This document shows positions 44,154 through 54,461 of a DNA stretch of 64,000 nucleotides, piece by piece (the stretch's first letter is position 1; the number at the start of each line of letters is the position of its first letter). The stretch covers positions 295,250,654-295,314,653 of the forward strand of contig JARDYH010000001.1 in assembly GCA_029215795.1 (NCBI GenBank), read 5' to 3'. The translations under genes and the position numbers were made by a program. Below the pieces are notes generated by a model. The model did no database searches. It had not been told where the DNA came from and saw only the letters and a list, made by a program, of their open reading frames with translations. The stretch comes from Anniella stebbinsi (lineage: Eukaryota > Chordata > Lepidosauria > Squamata > Anniellidae).

Positions 44154-46869
44154 CACCCACTGTTTGTGGAACATCTCAGATTGGGGAAATGGGTAGTATC
44201 AAACAATACATACAGAGCCATCTTAGTTGCAGGCCAGATACTCTAATATTCTCTAACAGCACTTAGAGGTGCTGTTTCTTTTTGCCATTGAATGGAAGAT
44301 TGTGATTTATGCATTGGTCCTGCCCATGGCAAAAAATACCACAACCACTTTTACTCCAATCTTGCCATGCTCAAGGATTGACTCTGGGCTTTTATCATGT
44401 TGCATCCCACTTTGGGTGTAGTCTGTGAATCAGGGAATGCATAATGAAAGACGTTATGCATAAATAAATGAACAAATAACTAATGGAAAGTGGAAGGCTG
44501 GTAGTGATAGGATCTAGCAACGCCTTACCCTCTTCATAAGCAGAGACGTATAAAAATACCAAACTAACAATGCCCAAGATGGATATAGATATTCATGGTA
44601 CAATGAATGGCAGGAAGGCTTGCATGGCCAAGAAAAGTATAATGATAAATTGAAGCATTTGGGTGCCCTTTATAGGCAGTTTTTAGCTGACTAGACATTC
44701 CCTTGTAGCGTTCAGTGCCTGCCAAGCCATTGTTCTCCTGTTCTTAAAAACACACATGCGTTCGCACACGCACAGGGTGCTATAATACCTGGACCAAGTG
44801 ATGATTTCAGATTCAAACAATTCGGCAGAAGCAGTGGAGACTTCCCATTGTACAGTCATGTTTTTCTTAGCTGTGCAGTATGATAGATTGCTAATTTGGA
44901 CCGTGCATTTCACAGTACATGATACTATGGAAAATACAAAAGGTATCTGGGGGACTAAGTTTATATTTAAATTTGGCACTCTCAGGAAGCCGTCACGAAG
45001 AACACAGACGGAAACACCTCTGAAGAACACTAGGCTAAAACTGAAGTGTTCGCCTGTGATTCAAATCCATAGACATTGGGCAGATTAAAAATAAAAAAGA
45101 TAAACACCACTCCATAGTTTTTAGAGTTTCATACGTTTTTGTTGTATAACTATTTCTTTTTGGTATTTCTAGAGTTCCTGTGTATTTGGAAAGCCAGTTT
45201 ATTAGTAGAGGGGAAATACTAAGCCTTAGATCCAGAACTGGGATACTGCTGGTAGAACAGGGATTTCCGCCTCCTCTCGCCCTCCACTTGCCCTCTAATT
45301 GTGCTCCAGAGGGTTGGGGGGGGATGCTCCAGAAAAGTTTTGTAGCCGGTTTTTGGAGGGTCCTCAGGTAGGACACCTTCAATGGGCCCCCTCCCTCAAT
45401 GAATCTATTTTTTCAACCCCATTGTCACCAGCTGCTATTGCTTACCCTCTCTTTCTCATCATTGCTACCACATGCTTGCTTGACAAGCATCTACTGCTTC
45501 TCCTTCTCATCACCACCATTGTCTGGACCAGAATGAGAGACAAATGAACAAGCTGGGATGCAATGGTGAAGATGAGGGGCAATTCCAGGGGGCTCTTCTC
45601 AGTGGGCCGCTGCTGGGATATGGTCCCATGGCAGGTACCACACCATGCCTAACCTTGATGATGGCTCTGATTTGTAAGGTTTAGTGGGGAGGCTGCAGGG
45701 GGGAGGAGAGGACATGTAAGTCCTGTACCAATAGCAATATACTTCCCCTCCCTGGCAAGGCCAGAGCTCCCACTAGAGTGGCATTGGTTCTCCATGGGAG
45801 TTCTGATTAGTGGAAGTGGCTACACCACTCAGTGTCAAAGAGAGAGCATCCCCTCCCACCCCCACCCCAGCAATGTTGACCCAAGTGCTTCCTTTTACTT
45901 TCCACTTGGGCATCAATGAAGGACAACCATTCATGTACATGGGAGAAAGTAATTGCCTGCAACCAGAAAAATCAGCTGGATGGAGGCTAAACCTAGATAA
46001 GATGGCAGCAGTGTAAACATGGAATTACTCCAGTGACGTAAAAAGAAAGGTGGGAATGGGAAGTGGGCAAGGAATGCAGAATCTCCCCACCACCACCACT
46101 GGTGGGCCACACCACTAGCGTAGTGGGAACCTAGCAGTTCTCAAAGATATTTGAAACAAGCAGGAACACTCATTACTGGAAGGGCACAGATCCACACCAC
46201 TCTGAAACCACTGTTTCTGCTTGCTTCTGGGGTTACTTTTAGAAAAGCAAATTCCCTGTTGTGCAAGCAATGGGTCCCACAAGGGTAATGCAACTGGTGG
46301 AGGCTGAATGGCAGTAATGTCCTATAGCTTCAGCCCAATCTCAGGTAAAATAAGAAGTAGCTCAGCACTCCACTGAAATCCGAGTAAATGGGTTTGAACG
46401 TTGGCTTTGAGCCTCATTTGGACAAGATTTTAGCATTTTGCACATTCTTTTACCCAACTGGCACTTCCTCATGGCAAACATGTTTACTTTTTTGTCTCCC
46501 AAAGCGGTTTTTTTTAGCCAAAACAGTTATCAGCTAGCTAGAAAAAGGGAAGAGGATGATAGGCTGTCCTTGACAAACCCAGCTGGGGCAGTGGGGGGGG
46601 GGGGAGAGGCAGGGGAATGAAACAATTTCCTCTGACTTTGTTCTGCAGAAAGCTGCTACAAATGAGCAACCAAAAGGCTGGGTAGAACTCAACTTTGCTA
46701 ACGCAAAGCGTCCTGCCATAATTATGAAAACATGATTGTTACTTCCTGCAGCATGAAATAAAAAGGACATGACCTCTGACAATTAATCCTATGGACAGGA
46801 TTAGCACCAGAAGTCACATTAAAGCTCTAGCTAGAAATAAATGTTATTGAAGGAAAAGAGGTAGGGTTG
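44154..46869. other. Mostly single-copy DNA
   Basis: No gene or element recognised. Open stretches of 96-115 codons in both strands near 44683-45382 have no family resemblance. 44680-45100 could be conserved. Confidence 0.4.
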
Positions 46870-46948
46870 AATCAAATGTTAGTCCTACTTAGAGCAGACC
46901 CATTGAAATGAATGGGACTTAAGTTAGACTAACTGGATACAACCCATA
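46870..46948. mobile_element. Family D-like MITE fragment
   Basis: AATGTTAGTCCTACTTAGAG, AGACCCATTGAAATGAATGG, GACTTAAGTTAGACTAACTG; palindromic around GAAATGAATGGG. Confidence 0.5.
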
Positions 46949-47050
46949 ATTGGTTGGTTTCTAAAAGGAGGCCCATGGTAGCAATCTCCAAAGCACTTAT
47001 TCAAGAGTAATTTCAATGACTTTACAGTAAGTTATATGGACCATGTTAGG

Positions 47051-47698
47051 TAGGCTGACCATATGAAAAGGAGGACAGGGCTCCTGTAACTTTAACAGTT
47101 GTAGAGAAAAGGGAATTTCAGCCGGTGCCATTTGTATGCAATTTGTTCCTAGTTAGGCTGACCATCTGAAAAGGAGGACAGGGCTCATGTGACTTTAACA
47201 GTTGTAGAGAAAAGGGAATTTCATCCAGTGTCATTTGTATGCAATTACTTCCTGGTGAAATCCCCTCTTCATCACATCAGTTAAAGGTGCAGGCACTATA
47301 CTAGAGTGACCATATACAAAAGAAGGCAGGGCCCCTGCAACTTTAACTGTTGTGATGAAGAGGGAATTTCACCAGGGACTAATTGCATACAAATGACACT
47401 GGTTGAAATTCCCATTTCTCTACAACTGTTAAAGTTATATGAGCCCTGTCCTCCTTTTCAGATGGTCAGCCTATTCCTAGTGAAATTCCCTCTTCATCAC
47501 CACAGTTAAAGGTGCAGGCACTGTACTAAAGTGACCATATGCAAAAGAAGGCAGGACCCCTGCAACTTTAACTGTGGTGATGAAGAGGGAATTTCACCAG
47601 GAACTAATTGTATACAAATGGCACCGGCTGAAATTCCCTTTTCTCTACAACTGTTAAAGTTACAGGAGCCCTGTCCTCCTTTTCATATGGTCAGCCTA
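47051..47698. mobile_element. hAT-type foldback MITE, family A, copy 4 (outer, host of copy 5)
   Basis: Termini TAGGCTGACCATATG and CATATGGTCAGCCTA are perfect inverted repeats, with the perfect 8-bp duplication ATGTTAGG at 47043-47050 and 47699-47706. Total 648 bp. Subtracting the nested copy (320 bp) and its extra 8-bp duplication leaves 320 bp, exactly the family length. Confidence 0.95.
47154..47473. mobile_element. hAT-type foldback MITE, family A, copy 5 (nested)
   Basis: 320 bp with termini TAGGCTGACCATCTG and CAGATGGTCAGCCTA and the perfect 8-bp duplication TTCCTAGT (47146-47153; 47474-47481). It sits in the left half of copy 4, in the stretch equivalent to TTCCTGGT of other copies. 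Confidence 0.95.
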
Positions 47699-47736
47699 AT
47701 GTTAGGTATCACACAACCTCTTGATTCTTATTTCTT

Positions 47737-47972
47737 TAGGGTGACCATATGAAAAGGAGGACAGGACTTCTGTATCTTTAACAGTTATATTGAAAACGGA
47801 ATTTCAGCAGGTGTCATTTGTATGCATGCAGAACCTGGTGAAATTTCCTCTTCATCACAACAGTTAAAGCTGCAGGAGCCCTGCCCTCTTTTGTATCTGG
47901 TCACCTTAGGTAGGAATTCTCTTTTCAATACAACTGTTAAAGATACAGGAGCCCTGTCCTCCTTTTCATATG
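47737..47972. mobile_element. hAT-type foldback MITE, family A, copy 6 (deleted)
   Basis: The left end TAGGGTGACCATATGAAAAG is intact. It continues to the internal CTGGTCACCTTAG at about 47897-47909, jumps to AATTCTCTTTTCAATACAAC, and stops after CCTCCTTTTCATATG, so the final terminus and part of the right half are missing. Only 30 bp separate it from copy 4. Confidence 0.85.
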
Positions 47973-48118
47973 CTGGGTTTAGCCCCTAAACAATCCATTG
48001 ATCTAGGTGCACAAGTCACACTCACAACCTCCAATGGGGCTGATTTGAGGTTGATTACAGTATGTGGAAGCGGCTTGCAGGTGGCACATCACAATTTGCT
48101 GCTGTGACATGTGAACTG

Positions 48119-48240
48119 GGGCAGGATCTACACTGCTGTTTTAAAGCACTTTATAACAATAGTGACAACTGGTTTGGAGTGTGTCCTGGGCCTCAACAGT
48201 TGTCAGTACTGTTAGAAACCGCTTTAAAGCTTTAAAGTGT
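48119..48240. mobile_element. Small MITE, family C, copy with decayed right end
   Basis: GGGGCAGGATCTACACTGCT, GTGACAACTGGTTTGGAGTG, GTGTCCTGGGCCTCAACAGT, CAGTACTGTTAGAAACCGC match family C, with the central part in opposite order to 3891-4033. Confidence 0.55.
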
Positions 48241-48404
48241 CCCCTCCTCAACATGTTGGATGATAAACTTTACCTTGTAATCCGAAGTTAAACATTTAGT
48301 ACCCTCGTTCTTTTAAAAAAGTTTGGAGATATTGAAGTTCAGCTGCTGCTATGATGGTTTTATTTTTTGTTAAATTTGTTTAGAGTTCATATTGTGTAGT
48401 CTGA

Positions 48405-48441
<37 letters not shown>
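48405..48441. repeat. (ATT)n microsatellite
   Basis: About 12 uninterrupted ATT units. Confidence 0.97.
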
Positions 48442-48442
<1 letters not shown>

Positions 48443-49994
48443 GCTGCCCTGAGAGCTCTTGGAATTGACGGTGCATGGATACACATATTAGCAACTGAAC
48501 AAACAAACGTTTTTAAAACTCAAGATGGAGACATTATGGGTTAGAAAATGCTCACCTACATCCAACTGTTGACTTGGCATTTCAGCCAGTTGGAGCGGAT
48601 GCATGGGCTTGTGGATGGCTGAGCAAATGGAATGCCATTTCCATGACATGAATTAAATGCATAAGGAATTAAACTCCTGGGCCCATTGTGATTAACGTCG
48701 ACTTTCTTATCATAGAGAATTTTATGGAATTAGAAGCACAGTGCTTCTTCTATGGACCCATACCAGCTCTCAAATGCTAGATTTTTGTTTTGTTTTACAA
48801 TGGGGGTGGGGGTGGGAGATCTATTTAATTTATTGTAGGAAACCCTTAAAGATGCAGGATCTTTTAAGAGCTGTTTACAATAGACGTGAAGCACTTATTT
48901 AATCCCATTGAATGGAGACTAGATTTACTAGCTCAGCCAGCCATGATTTTTGTTCAGGAGTCATCCTGGAGTACATCGAAGTTTAAAGAGCTTTTTAGAG
49001 AAACTGAGGCGAAACAAAAGACGTACATTTTGAGAAAGGACTTTGTCAAGGCGGGTTTAGACGTTAAACACAGAGAGAAAAGCATGGTGGCTTGACTAAA
49101 ATGAATGTTGGGGTTTGCCGAATCGCTGCCGATGCTGTGAGAGATGCTAATGAAGCACTTTAAATGCAGGCTTGATGTACGGAAAAGGGGTAATTTCGCA
49201 CTAAAGTGCAACAAGGTTAGGGAATCAAAGAAGGTGCATTTCAGATATGGGGGAAACGACAATAGGCCATTGTAAGGTCTTTTTCCTTCTGGCTTTGAAC
49301 ACGTTTTAAGTACAGTTTTTACTAACTTGTACAACTTAGATTGCTCACTGAGTAAGAATTTATGACCAGAAACAAACCTGTTGGGGAGGGGGGCACTGGG
49401 GTAGAAGGAAAAACAGAGTTTGGATCCTTACAGTCGCAGCATAGTGGAGTTTGAATGAACTTAACCTGAGCATCATGGGGGGTGCACAAGATGTTTTTAA
49501 GCTTAGGGGCCTAGCACTTGAGATCAAATGGAATCTCATCTTTCAGTAACAATTAAAACAAAAGTAGAGGAAAAGGGTGGGTGGGTTGCAGACCATCTGT
49601 GACCCATCAACCTGCCACAATGTGGGCTGTTTCATTTTGGGTTTAATTTATCCACTTACTTCTGGATTGTGCCCCAATTGACCTTTCTTTTTCATGCGGT
49701 TTTTCATTTTTTTTTTTTTTGGTTGAATGCTCAAATTCACTAAAATATATAATTTTTAATTGCAGCAGGCATAGTTATGGCTGTCCTGGTTCCAAGACTG
49801 TAGCATGCGCTGTAGATGGTTGATTGGCTTGAGGCAATACTGCTCCACTACCGTAACAGCGCTGCCGTTCTGGCTTTGCATGAAGCACCCAAGATGATTG
49901 GAGGCACCGTGAGAGTGCTCCGATTGCCACGTCCTGCTTTTTGTCTTAGGAACCCCTCAAATCCTAGAGCTGTAGCTGAGTTCAGCACCTTGAT
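48442..49994. other. Repeat-poor DNA
   Basis: 48960-49320 is free of repeats and rather GC-balanced, with several CpGs; possibly conserved. T-run at 49708-49721. No exon is recognised. Confidence 0.4.
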
Positions 49995-50309
49995 TTGAAA
50001 GGTTGTCACACAGAGGAGGGCCAGGATCTCTTCTCGATCATCCCAGAGTGCAGGACACGGAATAATAAGTTACAGGAAGCCAGATTCCGGCTGGAAATCA
50101 GGAAAAACTTCCTGATTGTCAGAGCAGCACGACAATGGAGCCAATGACCTAGGGTGGTCGTGGGCTCTGCCACACTAGTGGCATTCAAGAGGCAGCTGGA
50201 CAGCCATCAGTCAGGTATGCTTTAAGGTGGATTCCTGCATTGAGTAGGGGATTGGACTCGATGGCGTTGTAGGCCCCTTCCAACTCTACTAATCTATGAT
50301 TCTATGATT
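49995..50309 (+). mobile_element. CR1 LINE, 3'-end fragment
   Basis: Coding traces (CAGATTCCGGCTGGAAATCA, GGAAAAACTTCCTGATTGTC) are followed by the CR1 3' end: GGGGATTGGACTCGATGGCG, TTGTAGGCCCCTTCCAACTC and the diagnostic 8-bp direct repeat TCTATGAT TCTATGAT at 50293-50308. No poly-A tail, as usual for CR1. 5'-truncated. Confidence 0.92.
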
Positions 50310-50703
50310 TCAGTGGGCATACAGGGACTTTCAAGCTATGTGGGGATGTGTTATATATGAGGGCCTGGATGGGATACAAATATGCTCAAACGTATGAATC
50401 TTCAGGTTCATTACTACATAGGAACAGGGCTGCAATTCAAGATGGGTCAAAATTTGCAATGATATTCTTCCCACAGTGAGCTAACTGGATTTCCCATGCA
50501 TCTGGAACAGACACATCTCTGCATAAAGGAAGTGAGAAAACACTTCCTTTGTAAATGGAAGCAATCCTCAGATTCTTCAGTAGAGGCTTCAGGGCAAAGA
50601 GAATCTCCTTTGATTTCCTTTTGAACCCTGGCCTCACTCACTCCAGGAATAACATTTGAAAGAGCTTCGCAAACAAGCCCTTGGTCCTGGACCTTCCCCT
50701 GCT
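50310..50703. other. Single-copy DNA
   Basis: Nothing recognised. Open stretches here are short. Confidence 0.4.
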
Positions 50704-50772
50704 TTAATTAATGTTAGGTGTACTTGTGTCCCATCCTTCCTTTGAGGAGCTCTGAGCTTCATAAATACAATG
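50704..50772 (-). mobile_element. CORE-SINE 3' fragment
   Basis: GTCCCATCCTTCCTTTGAGG and AGCTCTGAGCTTCATAAATA resemble the antisense tail at 9800-9850. Confidence 0.4.
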
Positions 50773-51166
50773 CGCTTGGCATGGTATTTAAGTGAAGTTC
50801 TATGCAGACTCGGGCCTATGTACTTTCAGAAAGGGTGCTGTGACAGGCATTTTCATACAGTTCCCTTTCAGATTCTTTGCTTTGGAGACCCAAATTATAT
50901 GCACACAATAAACAACAACCCTCAAATACACTCTTGCCTTTTTACTACGTTACCTAGAGATGTAAAATTCCTGGAAATTTTGAAGCCATAGAAAAAAATG
51001 ATTTTTTTCCAGTTTTTTTTGGGGGGGGGGGGGAAATGGAAATTTTTGGAAAAATGGAAAAAGATGCAATATTAGCAGTTTTCATGGACTGAAAGTCACT
51101 TTGTTACTTTAGGAACATAAAATGTAATTAAGTATAAGTTGGTCTGGCATAAAAGTAGGGGTGTGC

Positions 51167-51296
51167 ATCGGATCGGATCCGATCCACGATCCGAATCCGA
51201 TCCGCCCCAAAATCGGGAAAATCCGATCCGATCCGATCCGATCAACCTCCGATCCGATCCGATCCGATCCGACGAGGTCCGATCCGGATCGGACGC
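51167..51296. repeat. GATCC pentamer array, left subterminal
   Basis: Mostly GATCC/CCGAT pentamers in three blocks, starting directly inside the terminus GGGGTGTGCATCGG and broken by GCCCCAAAATCGGGAAAA and CAACCTCC. Confidence 0.93.
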
Positions 51297-52078
51297 CATT
51301 TTGAATGCTTTTTCCCATAGCCAAGTATTGTTTTACAAAAACGCCTATAACTTTTTCATTTTTAAAGATAGAAGGATGAAACTTGGGCACATTATACACT
51401 GGTTAGGGATAGTTATCTGTGAGAAATTTCAGAAAGATTGGTGCATGCGTTTTGTGGCAATTAATTGTTTAATAAATACCCAGAAATGCCTATAACTTTG
51501 TCATTTTTAAAGTTACAAACATGAAACTTTGCCACATTGTAGGTGGTACCTTGGGACCTATCTGTGAGAAATTTCAGAAACTTAGGTGCTTGCCTTGTGT
51601 GGCAATTAATTTTAGAAAAATGGGTAGTAGTGGGGTAAATACATTTACGCCTCCCATTTTTTTATTTTTGAAGATACAAACAGGAAACTTGGGCACATTA
51701 CAGGTACCACTTGCCTTGATATGTGTGTGAAATTTCAGAAACATTGGAGCTTGCCTTGTGTGGCAATTAATTTTTGAAACAATGAGGAAAGAAACACCTA
51801 TAACTTTGTCATTTTTAAAGTTACACACATGAAACTTTGCCACATTGTAGGTGGTACCTTGGGACCTATGTGTGTGAAATTTCAGAAACATAGGTGCTTG
51901 CCTTGTGTGGCAATTAATTTTTTAATAAATACCCAGGAATGCCTATAACTTTGTCATTTGTAAAGTTACACACATGAAACTTTGCCACATTGTAGGCGGT
52001 ACCTTGGGACCCATGTGTGTAAAATTTCAGAAACGTAGGTGCTTGTATTGTGTGGCAATTAATTTTTGAAACAATGAG

Positions 52079-52219
52079 GGATTCATTGGACAGCACTTGC
52101 CCATAGGGATTCATTGGACAGTACTTGCCCATAGGGATTCATTGGACAGTACTTTCCTATAGGAAATCATTGGAAAGCACTTGCCCATAGAAAATCATTG
52201 GAAAGCACTTGCCCATTGA
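52079..52219. repeat. 28-bp minisatellite, left arm (5 units)
   Basis: Unit of 28 bp built from GGATTCATTGGACAGTAC and TTGCCCATAG, with variants (AAATCATTGGAAAGCACT). Five units. Confidence 0.9.
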
Positions 52220-52655
52220 GAAATACAGTTATGCCTCCCACTTTTTTATTTTTGAAGATACAAATAGGAAACTTGGGCACATTGTAGACTGGTTAGGGAT
52301 AGTTATCTGTCAGAAATTTCAGAAAGATTGGTGCATGCGTTTTGTGGCAATTAATTTTTTAATAAATACCCAGGAATGCCTATAACTTTGTCATTTTTAA
52401 AGTTACATACATGAAACTTTGCCACATTGTAGGTGGTACCTTGGGACCTATGTGTGTAAAATTTCAAAAACGTAGGTGCTTGCCTTGTATGGCAATTAAT
52501 TTTAGAAAAATGGGTAGTAGTGGGGTAAATACATTTACGCCTCCCATTTTTTTATTTTTAAAGATACAAACAGGAAACATGGGCACATTACAGGGAACAC
52601 TTCACTTGATATGTGTGTAAAATTTCAGAATGATAGGTCCAGGCATTTGGTGGCT

Positions 52656-52957
52656 ACGAATTTTTTAGATTAAAAGTTATTAACCTTTTTTACACAGAGG
52701 CTGGGGCTGTCAATTGCACCCTCCCGCCTCCCGGGAAGAAGAAGGAAACACTTTCTCTCATCTCTTTGATCCTTGCACGCTTGGCTGCAACTGAGCTAGT
52801 ATCCATTACAAAAGGAGAAACAAAGTAGCACTTGGCTCGTGTCTGCTTTGATACTTTCACTGAAGCAGAACGGCTGAGCCTAGGATCACTCTCTCTCTCG
52901 CTAGGATCGTACAGGAGAAATTTTCTACAGTCTTCAAAGTGGTGTGTGCAGACACCT
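52656..52957. other. Unique spacer between the palindrome arms
   Basis: This is the only non-palindromic part of the element. It holds a 97-codon open stretch on the minus strand (52690-52983, running into the arm) with a basic segment AAKRARIKEM; no protein family is recognised. ACAGTCTTCAAAGTGGTGTG near 52927-52946 resembles TCAGTCTTCAAAGCAGTGTG at about 1930-1949. Confidence 0.6.
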
Positions 52958-53392
52958 TGCCACCACATGCCTGGACCTATCATTCTGAAATTTTACACAC
53001 ATATCAAGTGAAGTGTTCCCTGTAATGTGCCCATGTTTCCTGTTTGTATCTTTAAAAATAAAAAAATGGGAGGCGTAAATGTATTTACCCCACTACTACC
53101 CATTTTTCTAAAATTAATTGCCATACAAGGCAAGCACCTACGTTTTTGAAATTTTACACACATAGATCCCAAGGTACCACCTACAATGTGGCAAAGTTTC
53201 ATGTATGTAACTTTAAAAATGACAAAGTTATAGGCATTCCTGGGTATTTATTAAAAAATTAATTGCCACAAAACGCATGCACCAATCTTTCTGAAATTTC
53301 TCACAGATAACTATCCCTAACCAGTCTACAATGTGCCCAAGTTTCCTGTTTGTATCTTCAAAAATAAAAAAGTGGGAGGCATAACTGTATTT

Positions 53393-53565
53393 CTCAATGG
53401 GCAAGTGCTTTCCAATGATTTTCTATGGGCAAGTGCTTTCCAATGATTTCCTATAGGAAAGTACTGTCCAATGAATCCCTATGGGCAAGTACTGTCCAAT
53501 GAATCCCTATGGGCAAGTACTGTCCAATGAATCCCTATGGGCAAGTGCTGTCCAATGAATCCCTC
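53393..53565. repeat. 28-bp minisatellite, right arm (6 units)
   Basis: Inverted counterpart of 52079-52219 with one more unit of the CAAGTACTGTCCAATGAATC type. Mirror coordinates outside the array sum to 105641 and inside it to 105613, a shift of exactly 28. Confidence 0.92.
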
Positions 53566-54347
53566 ATTGTTTCAAAAATTAATTGCCACACAATACAAGC
53601 ACCTACGTTTCTGAAATTTTACACACATAGGTCCCAAGGTACCGCCTACAATGTGGCAAAGTTTCATGTGTGTAACTTTACAAATGACAAAGTTATAGGC
53701 ATTCCTGGGTATTTATTAAAAAATTAATTGCCACACAAGGCAAGCACCTATGTTTCTGAAATTTCACACACATAGGTCCCAAGGTACCACCTACAATGTG
53801 GCAAAGTTTCATGTGTGTAACTTTAAAAATGACAAAGTTATAGGTGTTTCTTTCCTCATTGTTTCAAAAATTAATTGCCACACAAGGCAAGCTCCAATGT
53901 TTCTGAAATTTCACACACATATCAAGGCAAGTGGTACCTGTAATGTGCCCAAGTTTCCTGTTTGTATCTTCAAAAATAAAAAAATGGGAGGCGTAAATGT
54001 ATTTACCCCACTACTACCCATTTTTCTAAAATTAATTGCCACACAAGGCAAGCACCTAAGTTTCTGAAATTTCTCACAGATAGGTCCCAAGGTACCACCT
54101 ACAATGTGGCAAAGTTTCATGTTTGTAACTTTAAAAATGACAAAGTTATAGGCATTTCTGGATATTTATTAAACAATTAATTGCCACAAAACGCATGCAC
54201 CAATCTTTCTGAAATTTCTCACAGATAACTATCCCTAACCAGTGTATAATGTGCCCAAGTTTCATCCTTCTATCTTTAAAAATGAAAAAGTTATAGGCGT
54301 TTTTGTAAAACAATACTTGGCTATGGGAAAAAGCATTCAAAATGGCG

Positions 54348-54461
54348 TCCGATCCGGATCGGACATCCGGTCCAATCCGATCCGACCATCCTCCGATCCG
54401 ATCCGATCCGATCCGACCCCCCAGGTCCGATTCCGATCCGCTATCCGATCCGATCCGGGGG
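54348..54461. repeat. GATCC pentamer array, right subterminal
   Basis: Counterpart of 51167-51296 on the other arm, but with different unit numbers and interruptions (ATCCGGTCCAATCC, CCCCCCAGGTCCGATT), so it has diverged far more than the rest of the arms. Confidence 0.92.

Noticed and set aside
44683..45088. Overlapping frames of about 100 codons as a possible exon
   Set aside because: Frames on both strands are of similar length, and no splice sites or family were seen.
52079..53565. CRISPR-like look of regularly spaced 28-bp repeats
   Set aside because: The units are directly tandem with no unique spacers, lie inside a transposon, and the genome is vertebrate.
51521..54120. Identical 69- and 105-codon open frames on the two arms of the giant palindrome
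   Set aside because: Identity follows from the inverted arms. The frames recur with each tandem unit and match no family.
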